In this document: positions 17,916 to 25,954 of the stretch, in pieces | How positions within the stretch are numbered: position 1 is the stretch's first letter | Layout of the letters: every line of letters starts with the position of its first letter | DNA from: Chryseobacterium gallinarum | GTDB taxonomy: Bacteria; Bacteroidota; Bacteroidia; Flavobacteriales; Weeksellaceae | DNA length: 64,000 bases | NCBI RefSeq assembly: GCF_001021975.1 | Contig: NZ_CP009928.1 | Location: forward strand, 2,108,001-2,172,000 | Direction: 5' to 3' | The notes under the pieces: model-generated | The model's input: only the letters and a program-made list of their open reading frames with translations | Database searches by the model: none | Told to the model about the DNA's origin: nothing | Translations under genes and position numbers: made by a program

Positions 17916-19162
17916 TGGAAGCTAGTTTTAATAAATCCAGGTTCTATTCCCAACCATTCTCCTAATTCTTTACCTTTCTCACTTATTCTGAATGTTAATA
18001 AGTCTTCTTCATGTAAAACACTTTCATGAATATTTCTTATAATATACAGGCTAAGAACATATTCCCCGACATTTAAGAATTCTTTGGGAATATCACATAA
18101 AAGTTTATTGTTGCCGGGTTGTAACGAAACCTTATTGAAATTGCTCATCGTAAAGAGAATATCATTATTGAAATTTTTTACGATATAGGAAAGGTGGTAA
18201 TCGTTGCTGTTATCTTTTATCGTAATGTCGGTGAGAAGGTTAAATTTCTGATTCTCTTTAAAATCAGCTTCATTAGTTTGTAAATTTTCATCCACTAAAG
18301 AAATGCTATTGAGTTCAAAAAGATCGTTTTTAAAATCCTTATGGTCACCTAATATGACGCTGTTACCAAACGATTGCTTATCACCATTGTAGACACTTAA
18401 TGCTTTATCTGTTGTACCATTATAGATAATATTTCCGTTTGACATTACAATTCCTTGATTGCATAGAGATTTTATAGCGGTCATATTATGACTTACAAAC
18501 AATATTGTTCTACCTTGATCATTAGTGACGTCAGACATTTTAGCCAAACATTTTTTCTGGAATTCTGAATCTCCCACAGCTAAAACTTCATCTACAATCA
18601 GGATTTCGGATTCTAAATGCGCAGCCACAGCAAAAGCCAGCCGCACATACATTCCTGAAGAATATCTCTTTACAGGAGTATCGATATATCTTTCAACACC
18701 TGAAAAATCTACAATTTCATCGAATTTACGTTTGATTTCTTTTCTGGTCATTCCCAGAATGGCGCCGTTCAAAAATACATTTTCACGGCCGGTCATTTCA
18801 GGATGAAACCCTGTTCCTACCTCCAATAATGAAGCAATTCTTCCATTAGTATATATTTTTCCGGTGGTAGGCTTGGTTACCTTACTTAAAAGTTTCAAGA
18901 GTGTTGATTTTCCAGCACCGTTTCTGCCAATAATTCCTACGGCATCACCCTGTTCTATTTCAAAATTAACATCACGAAGTGACCAGACATAATCAGAATT
19001 ACCTTTGGAAGTTCTATCGTTGGCCTCACCTATTTTCAGATATGGATCTTCCTTACCTCTTACTCTATGCCAGAATCTGTTGAGGTCATGGGATAGAGTA
19101 CCTGTTCCGACCTCACCCAGACGATACTGTTTTGATATGTTTTCTGCCTTTAAAGCTAGCAT
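17900..19162 (-). CDS. polysaccharide ABC exporter ATPase (Wzt-like)
   Basis: A 420-residue ATP-binding subunit. The Walker A motif GRNGAGKST is at residues 79-87, the ABC signature is YSSGMYVRLAF near residue 167, and VDEVLAVGD is the Walker B region. A C-terminal domain of about 160 residues follows the nucleotide-binding domain, as in Wzt proteins where it recognises the end of the glycan. With the permease 50 bp upstream it forms an exporter that moves a finished undecaprenyl-linked polysaccharide to the periplasm. The presence of the C-terminal domain favours an O-antigen-type exporter over a KpsT-type capsule exporter. Confidence 0.92.
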   Translation of the reverse strand: MLALKAENISKQYRLGEVGTGTLSHDLNRFWHRVRGKEDPYLKIGEANDRTSKGNSDYVWSLRDVNFEIEQGDAVGIIGRNGAGKSTLLKLLSKVTKPTTGKIYTNGRIASLLEVGTGFHPEMTGRENVFLNGAILGMTRKEIKRKFDEIVDFSGVERYIDTPVKRYSSGMYVRLAFAVAAHLESEILIVDEVLAVGDSEFQKKCLAKMSDVTNDQGRTILFVSHNMTAIKSLCNQGIVMSNGNIIYNGTTDKALSVYNGDKQSFGNSVILGDHKDFKNDLFELNSISLVDENLQTNEADFKENQKFNLLTDITIKDNSNDYHLSYIVKNFNNDILFTMSNFNKVSLQPGNNKLLCDIPKEFLNVGEYVLSLYIIRNIHESVLHEEDLLTFRISEKGKELGEWLGIEPGFIKTSFQWQLL

Positions 19163-19212
19163 GTTTTAATGTTTTAAATTTTCACTCAAGTGTTTTTTAT
19201 GTACAATGGTAT

Positions 19213-20061
19213 TTATACCGTGTCCATAAATGTTTTTTCAACCTTGTTAAAAGTTATTACTCCCACAACAAGAAGGAGTAAAATAATAATTGTGCTGGCA
19301 ACCAACATTACGGGAGAAAAGTCTCCAACTCCCAGCCATCCATATTTGAAGCATTCAAAAATACCTGTGAGAGGATTAAACTTTGCCAGCTTTTTGAAAT
19401 ATCCGGGAAGCATAGATACGGGATAAATAACCGGAGTCGCATACATATACAATGTAATGCCGAAAGCTAATAACATGCTTAGATCCTTATATTTCGTAGT
19501 CAATGCTGAAAAAATCATTCCCACACCTAAGGCAAACAGAGCCATAAGGATTAGTAAGAATGGAGTAGCTAAAACCCACCAGTTAGGGGAAATTTCATTA
19601 TTAAAAACATAATAGATCCAGACGATAAGAAATAATAGAAATTGCACACTCAAACGCATTAGATTTGAAATGACAATAGAAATAGGAGTAACTAATCTTG
19701 GAAAATATACTTTGCCGAAAATATTGGAATTCCCTGTAAATGTGGCTGAAGTTCCAAGTAATGCTCCTGAAAAATAATTCCATAAAGTAACTCCGGCAAG
19801 GTAAAATATAACCCCGGGAGCTCCATCTGTAGGAAGCTTGGCAAATCTTCCGAAGATGATCAAGTAGGTAATCGTTGTAAAGATGGGATTAATAAAAAAC
19901 CAGATCGGTCCTAAAATAGTTTGTTTAAAACTTGATATAAAGTCTCTTTTGACAAACATGTAAATAAGATCTTTATACCTCCATACTTCCTTGAGCTTTA
20001 AGTCAAATAAAGAATGATTGGCTTCAATCGTTTCGGTCCACTTTTGGTGTGGGTCATTCAT
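19213..20061 (-). CDS. polysaccharide ABC exporter permease (Wzm-like, ABC-2 type)
   Basis: A 282-residue ABC-2 membrane subunit. The N-terminus has the amphipathic segment LKEVWRYKDLIYMFVKRDF, then six hydrophobic segments including LGPIWFFINPIFTTITYLIIF and ATPVIYPVSMLPGYFKKLAKFNPLTGIFECFKY-type sequence typical of Wzm/TagG. It pairs with the ATPase that follows. It is the first gene after the rmlA terminator, so it probably starts its own transcription unit; a weak promoter-like element lies at 20077-20084. Confidence 0.92.
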   Translation of the reverse strand: MNDPHQKWTETIEANHSLFDLKLKEVWRYKDLIYMFVKRDFISSFKQTILGPIWFFINPIFTTITYLIIFGRFAKLPTDGAPGVIFYLAGVTLWNYFSGALLGTSATFTGNSNIFGKVYFPRLVTPISIVISNLMRLSVQFLLFLIVWIYYVFNNEISPNWWVLATPFLLILMALFALGVGMIFSALTTKYKDLSMLLAFGITLYMYATPVIYPVSMLPGYFKKLAKFNPLTGIFECFKYGWLGVGDFSPVMLVASTIIILLLLVVGVITFNKVEKTFMDTV

Positions 20062-20076
20062 CTGTGTAAGTTTTTA

Positions 20077-20084
20077 CAAATTTA
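20077..20084 (-). promoter_or_regulatory. possible Bacteroidota -7 element for the export operon
   Basis: On the minus strand this reads TAAATTTG, fitting the TAnnTTTG element used by Bacteroidota sigma factors, 16 bp before the permease start. No TTG -33 element was found at the expected distance, so support is weak. Confidence 0.3.
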
Positions 20085-20172
20085 TAATAATTAATTCTTA
20101 TTTTGTAGTTTGTGAATACATGTTCATATAAACTGAAAATATGGACTAATATATTAATATTTGTTGTTATGA

Positions 20173-20205
20173 ACAAAAAACTATTGACCATAGGGCCAAT
20201 AGTTT
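20173..20205 (-). terminator. intrinsic terminator downstream of rmlA
   Basis: On the minus strand a 9-bp stem (plus-strand arms 178-186 and 197-205 of the 20,000 block, loop of ten) is followed by six T residues. It separates the ugd-rmlB-rmlA unit from the export and assembly operon. Confidence 0.65.
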
Positions 20206-20227
20206 ATGGAATTTATTAATTATATTA

Positions 20228-21091
20228 CTATTTGTTGACGAGTTTTTTCAGATATTCACCATATCCGCTTTTTCCATACTTGGCAGCTGTTTCCAGTAAT
20301 TTCTCTTCAGTAATGAATTGATTTCTGAAAGCAATTTCTTCAATACATCCGATTTTGAACCCCTGTCTCTTTTCAATCACACTTACAAATTCTGAGGCAT
20401 CGTGTAAAGAATCAAATGTTCCTGTATCCAGCCAGGCTGTACCTCTGTCCAGTACTCCTACTTCTAATTTTCCTCTATTTAAATAAACATTGTTGACATC
20501 TGTAATCTCAAGCTCACCCCTTGCTGAGGGCTGAATATTTTTAGCAATTTCTACTACCTCATTGTCGTAAAAATATAATCCGGGAACAGCATAATTGGAT
20601 TTTGGATTCAGAGGTTTTTCCTCAATAGAAACAGCTTTAAAATTATCATCAAAATCTACCACTCCGTATCTTTCAGGGTCTGCTACATGGTAGGCAAAAA
20701 CAACACCACCATCCGGATTGGTTTTGTTTTTTAATAATGTTCCCATCTCGGAGCCATAGAAGATATTATCACCCAAAACAAGAGCCGCTGAATCATTACC
20801 GATAAACTGCTCTCCCAGGATAAAGGCCTGTGCAAGTCCGTCCGGACTTGGCTGTATTACATATTCTATATTGCATCCAATCTGGGACCCATCCCCCAAA
20901 AGCTTTATAAATCCCGGCTGATCGTGTGGGGTAGTGATAATTAATATATCTTTTATTCCGGCTAAAAGAAGCGTGGAAAGCGGATAGTAAATCATGGGTT
21001 TGTCATAAACAGGCATAAGCTGCTTGCTTACAGCAATAGTTAGGGGGTAAAGTCTTGTTCCGGAACCTCCGGCTAGTATTATTCCTTTCAT
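20228..21091 (-). CDS. rmlA: glucose-1-phosphate thymidylyltransferase
   Basis: A 287-residue nucleotidyltransferase with [16 protein letters not shown] at the N-terminus, [24 protein letters not shown] and [16 protein letters not shown], all hallmarks of RmlA. It makes dTDP-glucose from dTTP and glucose 1-phosphate in the cytoplasm, the first step toward dTDP-deoxysugars. Length matches the short RmlA type. It is followed by a terminator and preceded after 6 bp by a small secreted-protein gene, with rmlB just beyond. In this cluster its product feeds the ketoisomerase branch, because rmlC and rmlD are absent from the window. Confidence 0.96.
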   Translation of the reverse strand: MKGIILAGGSGTRLYPLTIAVSKQLMPVYDKPMIYYPLSTLLLAGIKDILIITTPHDQPGFIKLLGDGSQIGCNIEYVIQPSPDGLAQAFILGEQFIGNDSAALVLGDNIFYGSEMGTLLKNKTNPDGGVVFAYHVADPERYGVVDFDDNFKAVSIEEKPLNPKSNYAVPGLYFYDNEVVEIAKNIQPSARGELEITDVNNVYLNRGKLEVGVLDRGTAWLDTGTFDSLHDASEFVSVIEKRQGFKIGCIEEIAFRNQFITEEKLLETAAKYGKSGYGEYLKKLVNK

Positions 21092-21097
21092 CTTTTA

Positions 21098-21547
21098 TTA
21101 TTTGGTATTCTCTATTGCATAGTCCATTTGATTTTTAATATTTAAGTCAATAGCAGGAGTCATCATAAGAGCAGAATTGTCTTTTGATAATTGGCCGCCA
21201 ATACTTCTGTAAAACCTAATCATCTCTTTTAGGCTTTTTTCTGAAATAAAAGAAAATGAACTATATAATGAAATTTTAAAATCATCAAAATTAAAATTGC
21301 TGATGATTGATTGAACTTGTTCTTTAGTGAGTAATTCCTTGGGGGGATTTACATTATAATCGAACATTTTACGTTCAAGATAATCTTTGGCATAATTAAT
21401 CAATGCTTTTTTATAATGAGCAACTTCTATAAATTCATCGATTAATTTCTGTTGGGATGAGTTGGCCATTGCCGGAGGAGAGGGTAAATCCTGTGCTCCG
21501 GCAAAAGAAGAAGATATTATAAAAAGTAATGAAAAAATATACCTCAT
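21098..21547 (-). CDS. secreted DUF2059-like protein
   Basis: A 149-residue protein with a signal peptide at about residues 1-19 (MRYIFSLLFIISSSFAGAQ). The segment ISEKSLKEMIRFYRSIGGQLS resembles the conserved half of DUF2059, where an acidic helix is followed by FYrSp-G. A longer ORF start at 21613 lies inside rmlB and hides the signal peptide, so I chose 21547, which falls just after the rmlB stop. It is wedged between rmlB and rmlA within one transcription unit. Function is unknown; an envelope role is inferred only from the signal peptide and location. Confidence 0.75.
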   Translation of the reverse strand: MRYIFSLLFIISSSFAGAQDLPSPPAMANSSQQKLIDEFIEVAHYKKALINYAKDYLERKMFDYNVNPPKELLTKEQVQSIISNFNFDDFKISLYSSFSFISEKSLKEMIRFYRSIGGQLSKDNSALMMTPAIDLNIKNQMDYAIENTK

Positions 21548-21552
21548 GTAGA

Positions 21553-22632
21553 TTAATTGTATTGCTTTTCGTAATATTTTTGATAATCTCCGCTGGTTAC
21601 ATTTTCCAGCCATTCTTTATTTTCAAGATACCAGTCAATAGTTTTACCCAATCCTTCTTCAAAGGTTACAGATGGTTTCCATCCTAAATCTTTATTTAGT
21701 TTGGTTGCATCAATGGCATAACGTTTATCATGACCAGGCCTGTCTTTTACAAATGCGATCAGCTTTTCAGAATATCCTTCGGGTTTCCCTAGTTTAGCAT
21801 CCATTTGCTTTATTAATTCTTTTACCAGATCAATGTTTTGCCACTCGTTAAAACCTCCGATATTATAAGTTTCCCCGGTTTTTGCTTCATTGAAGATCTG
21901 ATGAATTGCTCTGGCATGATCAATGACAAATAACCAGTCTCTTGTATATTTACCATCACCATAGATAGGTAAAGGTTTTTCATTGATGATATTGGAAATA
22001 CACAATGGAATCAATTTTTCCGGAAAGTGGTTTGGTCCATAGTTGTTTGAACAGTTGGATACAATAAATGGCATTCCATATGTGTTTCCATATGCTCTTA
22101 CCAAATGGTCGGAAGCTGCTTTTGATGCTGAGTAAGGAGATTGCGGGTCATAAGGTGTTGTTTCCAGGAAAAATCCTGTTTCTCCTAAACTTCCATATAC
22201 TTCATCAGTAGAAACATGATAGAAGAGGTTCGTTCTTTTTTCATCCGGGAATCTTCCATGGGTATGATCAGGATTCAATGTCCAGAATTCTTTACAAAGA
22301 TTAAGAAGATTAGCTGTGCCGTTTACATTGGTATTGATAAATGCCATCGGGTCTGTAATACTTCTGTCTACGTGGCTTTCAGCGGCCAGATGTACAACAG
22401 CGTCCGGATTATATTTTTCAAAAACTCTTCTCAGCTCTTCCGGCTTGGTAATATCTGCTTTTTCAAAAATGTAGTTAGGCTCATTTTCGATGTCTTTCAG
22501 GTTTTCCAAATTTCCTGCGTAGGTAAGAGCATCAAGATTGATGATGGTACTGTCCGGATTGTTTTTTACAAATTCTCTTACAACATGTGATCCGATAAAT
22601 CCTGCTCCTCCTGTAATAATAATATTTTTCAT
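21553..22632 (-). CDS. rmlB: dTDP-glucose 4,6-dehydratase
   Basis: A 359-residue extended SDR with GGAGFIGSHVV at the N-terminus, YHVSTDEVYGSLG, and YSASKAASDHLVRAY near residue 167, giving the Tyr-x3-Lys catalytic pair, plus SNNYGPNHFPEKLIP. It converts dTDP-glucose to dTDP-4-keto-6-deoxyglucose using a tightly bound NAD. The product is the substrate for the FdtA/QdtA-like ketoisomerase encoded downstream. Its ATG abuts the ugd stop with no gap, indicating translational coupling. Confidence 0.96.
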   Translation of the reverse strand: MKNIIITGGAGFIGSHVVREFVKNNPDSTIINLDALTYAGNLENLKDIENEPNYIFEKADITKPEELRRVFEKYNPDAVVHLAAESHVDRSITDPMAFINTNVNGTANLLNLCKEFWTLNPDHTHGRFPDEKRTNLFYHVSTDEVYGSLGETGFFLETTPYDPQSPYSASKAASDHLVRAYGNTYGMPFIVSNCSNNYGPNHFPEKLIPLCISNIINEKPLPIYGDGKYTRDWLFVIDHARAIHQIFNEAKTGETYNIGGFNEWQNIDLVKELIKQMDAKLGKPEGYSEKLIAFVKDRPGHDKRYAIDATKLNKDLGWKPSVTFEEGLGKTIDWYLENKEWLENVTSGDYQKYYEKQYN

Positions 22633-23946
22633 TTATTTTGAGATTGTCTTTCTACCTATACTTTTATAATAAAATCCATTTTGCTCCGGGATTTCAAGCG
22701 GATACATATTTCTGCCGTCAAAAATAGCCTTATTTTTCATCTTTTTCGCGATAAGATCGAAATTCGGGTTTTTAAATTCCGGCCATTCTGTAGCGATCAA
22801 TAAAGCATCTGCCTCTTCCAAGGCATCGTACATGCCCTTAGCATATTGAATTTTATCGCCAAGAAGCTTTTGTACATTGTTTTCAGCAATGGAATCATAT
22901 GCTACAATTTCCGCGCCTTTTTCTAATAGCAGATTGATATTGTCTAAAGATGACGCTTCACGAATATCGTCTGTGTTGGCTTTGAAAGCAAGTCCCCATA
23001 TGGCAATTTTTTTACCTGTGAGGCTTCCCCCAAAATATTTTTCAATTTCAGAAACCAAAATGACTTTCTGGGAAGTATTTACTTTTTCTGTGGCTTCCAG
23101 AATCTGAAAATCAAAATTTTCCTGCTTTCCAGATTTAATCAAAGCTTTTACATCTTTAGGAAAACAGCTTCCTCCATACCCGATTCCGGGAAATAAAAAA
23201 CGATGACCAATTCTGTCGTCACTTCCCATTCCGAGTCTCACCTTATCTACATCTGCACCTACTTTTTCGCAATAATTGGCAATTTCATTCATAAAAGTAA
23301 TCTTTACTGCTAAGAATGAATTAGAGGCATATTTGGTAAGTTCAGAAGATTTTTCATCCATGAATATGATAGGAATTCCGGTATTGGTGAATGGCTGATA
23401 AATTTTAGACATAATATCCTTTGCTCTGTCGGAGCTTGCACCTACCACCACTCTTGATGGGTTCATAGAATCTTCCACCGCAAAGCCTTCCCTTAAAAAT
23501 TCAGGGTTAGATACCACATCAAAAGGGATGTCGGTTTTAGAAGATATTGTTTCTCTTACTCTGTCTGCTGTACCTACAGGGACGGTACTTTTGTTGACAA
23601 CAACCTTGTATTCGGTCATCATTTCTCCGATATCGTTGGCAACTTTTAAGACATAAGAGAGATCTGCCGAACCATCTTCTCCGGGAGGTGTAGGTAAAGC
23701 CAGATAAATAACTTCACTTTTATCTAAAGCCTCTTTTAAATTGGTAGTAAAAAATAATCTTTCAGACTGAATGTTTCTTAGGAACATTTCTTCAAGGTTC
23801 GGCTCATAAATGGGAACGATGCCGTTTTTCATACCTTCTACTTTTTTTTCATCAATATCAACACAGTATACTGAATTGCCAAGTTCTGCAAGGGTAGTAC
23901 CTGTAACTAATCCCACATAACCTGTTCCTACAATCGTTATATTCAA
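22633..23946 (-). CDS. ugd: UDP-glucose 6-dehydrogenase
   Basis: A 437-residue UDP-glucose/GDP-mannose dehydrogenase family enzyme with GTGYVGLVTGTTLAELG at the N-terminus, NPEFLREGFAVED in the middle and the catalytic cysteine in GYGGSCFPKDV near residue 259. It oxidises UDP-glucose twice with NAD to UDP-glucuronate, a donor for acidic polysaccharides. It is the first gene of the leftward cluster, diverging from rimP. A GDP-mannose or UDP-ManNAc substrate is less likely given the overall match to TuaD-like proteins, but is not excluded. Confidence 0.92.
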   Translation of the reverse strand: MNITIVGTGYVGLVTGTTLAELGNSVYCVDIDEKKVEGMKNGIVPIYEPNLEEMFLRNIQSERLFFTTNLKEALDKSEVIYLALPTPPGEDGSADLSYVLKVANDIGEMMTEYKVVVNKSTVPVGTADRVRETISSKTDIPFDVVSNPEFLREGFAVEDSMNPSRVVVGASSDRAKDIMSKIYQPFTNTGIPIIFMDEKSSELTKYASNSFLAVKITFMNEIANYCEKVGADVDKVRLGMGSDDRIGHRFLFPGIGYGGSCFPKDVKALIKSGKQENFDFQILEATEKVNTSQKVILVSEIEKYFGGSLTGKKIAIWGLAFKANTDDIREASSLDNINLLLEKGAEIVAYDSIAENNVQKLLGDKIQYAKGMYDALEEADALLIATEWPEFKNPNFDLIAKKMKNKAIFDGRNMYPLEIPEQNGFYYKSIGRKTISK

Positions 23947-23970
23947 AATGTTTGTTTTTTAAATTCAAGA

Positions 23971-23978
23971 CAAAAATA
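23971..23978 (-). promoter_or_regulatory. possible -7 element for the ugd-rml unit
   Basis: The minus strand reads TATTTTTG (TAnnTTTG) 25 bp before the ugd start. A TTG -33 partner was not found at the usual distance. Confidence 0.35.
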
Positions 23979-24052
23979 ATAAAATACTTTCACTTGCTTC
24001 TTTAATTTATTGTAAAAGAAATTCTCTCTATTTACTTGATACTAAGATAATT

Positions 24053-24082
24053 TTGCATTTTTAGAAAAAAAGCGTATATTTG
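24053..24082 (+). promoter_or_regulatory. Bacteroidota-type promoter for rimP-nusA-infB
   Basis: A TTG at 24053-24055 is followed after 19 bp by TATATTTG at 24075-24082, matching the TTG/TAnnTTTG consensus and spacing of flavobacterial promoters. Transcription would start near 24089, giving a leader of about 68 nt. Confidence 0.7.
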
Positions 24083-24092
24083 CAATGGATTT

Positions 24093-24134
24093 ACGGAAAA
24101 AATGGGAAGGCTTCGGAAGAAAGCCTTTTTTCGT
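24093..24134 (+). promoter_or_regulatory. terminator-like hairpin in the rimP leader
   Basis: Arms at 24107-24113 and 24121-24127 form a 7-bp stem with a 7-nt loop and run into six T residues. Flanking GAAAAAA and TTTTTTC can extend it. It lies between the likely transcription start and the rimP ATG, so it may attenuate the operon or stabilise the leader. Confidence 0.5.
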
Positions 24135-24156
24135 ACTGTAAATCAAGATAAATTAT

Positions 24157-24624
24157 ATGGAGTTTAGAAAAAGAATTGAAGAATTATTAAATGAATTCCT
24201 TGAGACCAGAAAAGATCTGTTTCTTATTGATCTTAAAATTTCTGCAGGGGATGATATTACAGTGATTTTAGATGGTGATAACGGAGTTTCTTTGCAGGAT
24301 TGTCTTGACGCAAGCCGTGCTATAGAATTCAATATGGATCGTGAAGAGCATGATTTCAGCCTTCAGGTAATGTCTGCCGGATTAAGCGAGCCATTATCCA
24401 CTCCAAGGCAATTCAATAAGAATATAGGAAGAGAGATTGAGGTGATGCTGGAAGATTCTTCTAAGATTGAAGGGGAATTGTCGAAAGTAGATGATGATAA
24501 GATCACACTTATTTTACGCTACCGGAAACCGAAAGATATCGGAAAAGGAAAGGTAGATGTGGAGGAGGAAAAAGAAATTCCTTACTCTGAGATTAAGAAA
24601 GCATTAGTAGTAATTAAATTTTAA
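24157..24624 (+). CDS. rimP: ribosome maturation factor RimP
   Basis: A 155-residue RimP: an N-terminal alpha-beta domain with DGDNGVSLQDCLDASRAIEF, then the characteristic EHDFSLQVMSAGLSEPL segment and a C-terminal Sm-like beta domain. It assists 30S subunit maturation. Gene order rimP-nusA-infB is conserved across bacteria and supports the call. nusA starts 16 bp downstream. The loop usually reads SAGLDRPL, with SEPL here a normal Bacteroidota variation. Confidence 0.95.
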   Translation: MEFRKRIEELLNEFLETRKDLFLIDLKISAGDDITVILDGDNGVSLQDCLDASRAIEFNMDREEHDFSLQVMSAGLSEPLSTPRQFNKNIGREIEVMLEDSSKIEGELSKVDDDKITLILRYRKPKDIGKGKVDVEEEKEIPYSEIKKALVVIKF

Positions 24625-24640
24625 AAAGAAAAAAGAATAG

Positions 24641-25876
24641 ATGGATAATATAGCGTTGATTGAATCCTTTGGTGATTTTAAAGACGAAAAAGGGATCAGT
24701 AAGATTGATCTTATGGCAATTATTGAAGATTCACTGAAAACACTTTTAAGAAAAAGATTCGATTCAGATGATCATTTTGATGTGATTGTAAACCCGGATA
24801 AAGGAGATTTTCAGATATTTTTAAATAAAACAATTGTAGAGGATGAAATGTCTGAGGATGATGATTTGGAAATTGAAATTTCTGAAGCAAAGAAGATTGA
24901 CCCTACTTTCGAAGTAGGTGAGGACTTTACAATGGAAATTCCTGTTGCACAGTTAGGAAGAAGAAATATCCTTACATTGAAGCAAATCCTGGCTACCAAA
25001 CTTCAGGAGCATAATAATGCGATGCTATATGAACAATTCAGAGATAAAATCGGGGAGATTGTAGTAGGAGAAATTCATCATATCCGTCATAAGCATGTGA
25101 TATTATTGGATGATGAAGGGAATGAATTTATCTTGCCAAAAGAAAACCAGATCCCGTCTGACTTCTTTAAAAAAGGTGAAAATATCAGAGCTATTGTTGA
25201 GACAGTAGACTTTAAAGGTTCTAAACCACAGATTATTATTTCCAGAACTGCCCCTAAATTCCTTGAGAAATTATTGGAGCTGGAAATTCCTGAAATCCAG
25301 GATGGAACAATTATCCTTAAAAAGGTAGTAAGAATCCCAGGAGAAAAGGCAAAGATTGCAGTAGATGCTTATGATGACAGAATTGATCCTGTAGGAGCTT
25401 GTGTGGGAGTTAAAGGATCCAGAATTCATGGAGTTGTAAGAGAGTTGAGAAATGAAAACATCGATGTTATTCAGTGGTCTAAAAACCCTGAGATCTTGGT
25501 GAAGAGAGCTTTAGGAAATGTTACTATTAACAAAATTGAGATCAATGAGGAGACTAATTATGCATTGGTGTATACTCCGGTTGAAGAAATTTCTAAAGTG
25601 ATCGGAAAACAAGGTCAGAATATCAGACTGGCTTCTTGGTTGACAGGATATGAAATTGATGTGTACAGAGAGTCCAGCGAAGATGATGATGTTGAATTGA
25701 AAGAATTCAACGATGATATCGAGCAGTGGATTTTGGATGAATTTAAGAAAGTAGGACTTACTACTGCAAAATCGGTATTGGATAAAGAAACCGAAAGTCT
25801 TTTAAATATGGTGGACCTTGAAGAAGAAACTATTGAAGAGGTGAAACGTATTTTGAGAGAAGAATTTGAAGATTAA
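24641..25876 (+). CDS. nusA: transcription termination/antitermination protein NusA
   Basis: A 411-residue NusA. An RNA-polymerase-binding N-terminal domain (about 1-125) is followed by an S1 domain with VVGEIHHIRHKHVIL, then two KH domains with VGACVGVKGSRIHGVVREL and IGKQGQNIRLASWLTGYEIDVY. It binds RNA polymerase and nascent RNA and modulates pausing, termination and rRNA antitermination. The E. coli-type acidic repeats at the C-terminus are mostly absent, as usual outside Gammaproteobacteria. It sits between rimP and infB in the conserved operon. Confidence 0.97.
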   Translation: MDNIALIESFGDFKDEKGISKIDLMAIIEDSLKTLLRKRFDSDDHFDVIVNPDKGDFQIFLNKTIVEDEMSEDDDLEIEISEAKKIDPTFEVGEDFTMEIPVAQLGRRNILTLKQILATKLQEHNNAMLYEQFRDKIGEIVVGEIHHIRHKHVILLDDEGNEFILPKENQIPSDFFKKGENIRAIVETVDFKGSKPQIIISRTAPKFLEKLLELEIPEIQDGTIILKKVVRIPGEKAKIAVDAYDDRIDPVGACVGVKGSRIHGVVRELRNENIDVIQWSKNPEILVKRALGNVTINKIEINEETNYALVYTPVEEISKVIGKQGQNIRLASWLTGYEIDVYRESSEDDDVELKEFNDDIEQWILDEFKKVGLTTAKSVLDKETESLLNMVDLEEETIEEVKRILREEFED

Positions 25877-25954
25877 AATTTTAAATAAATTTTAATAAAC
25901 AGTAAAAAAGAAATACTTTAATTTTAAGAATTAAAAAAATAGTAAATAATATAG

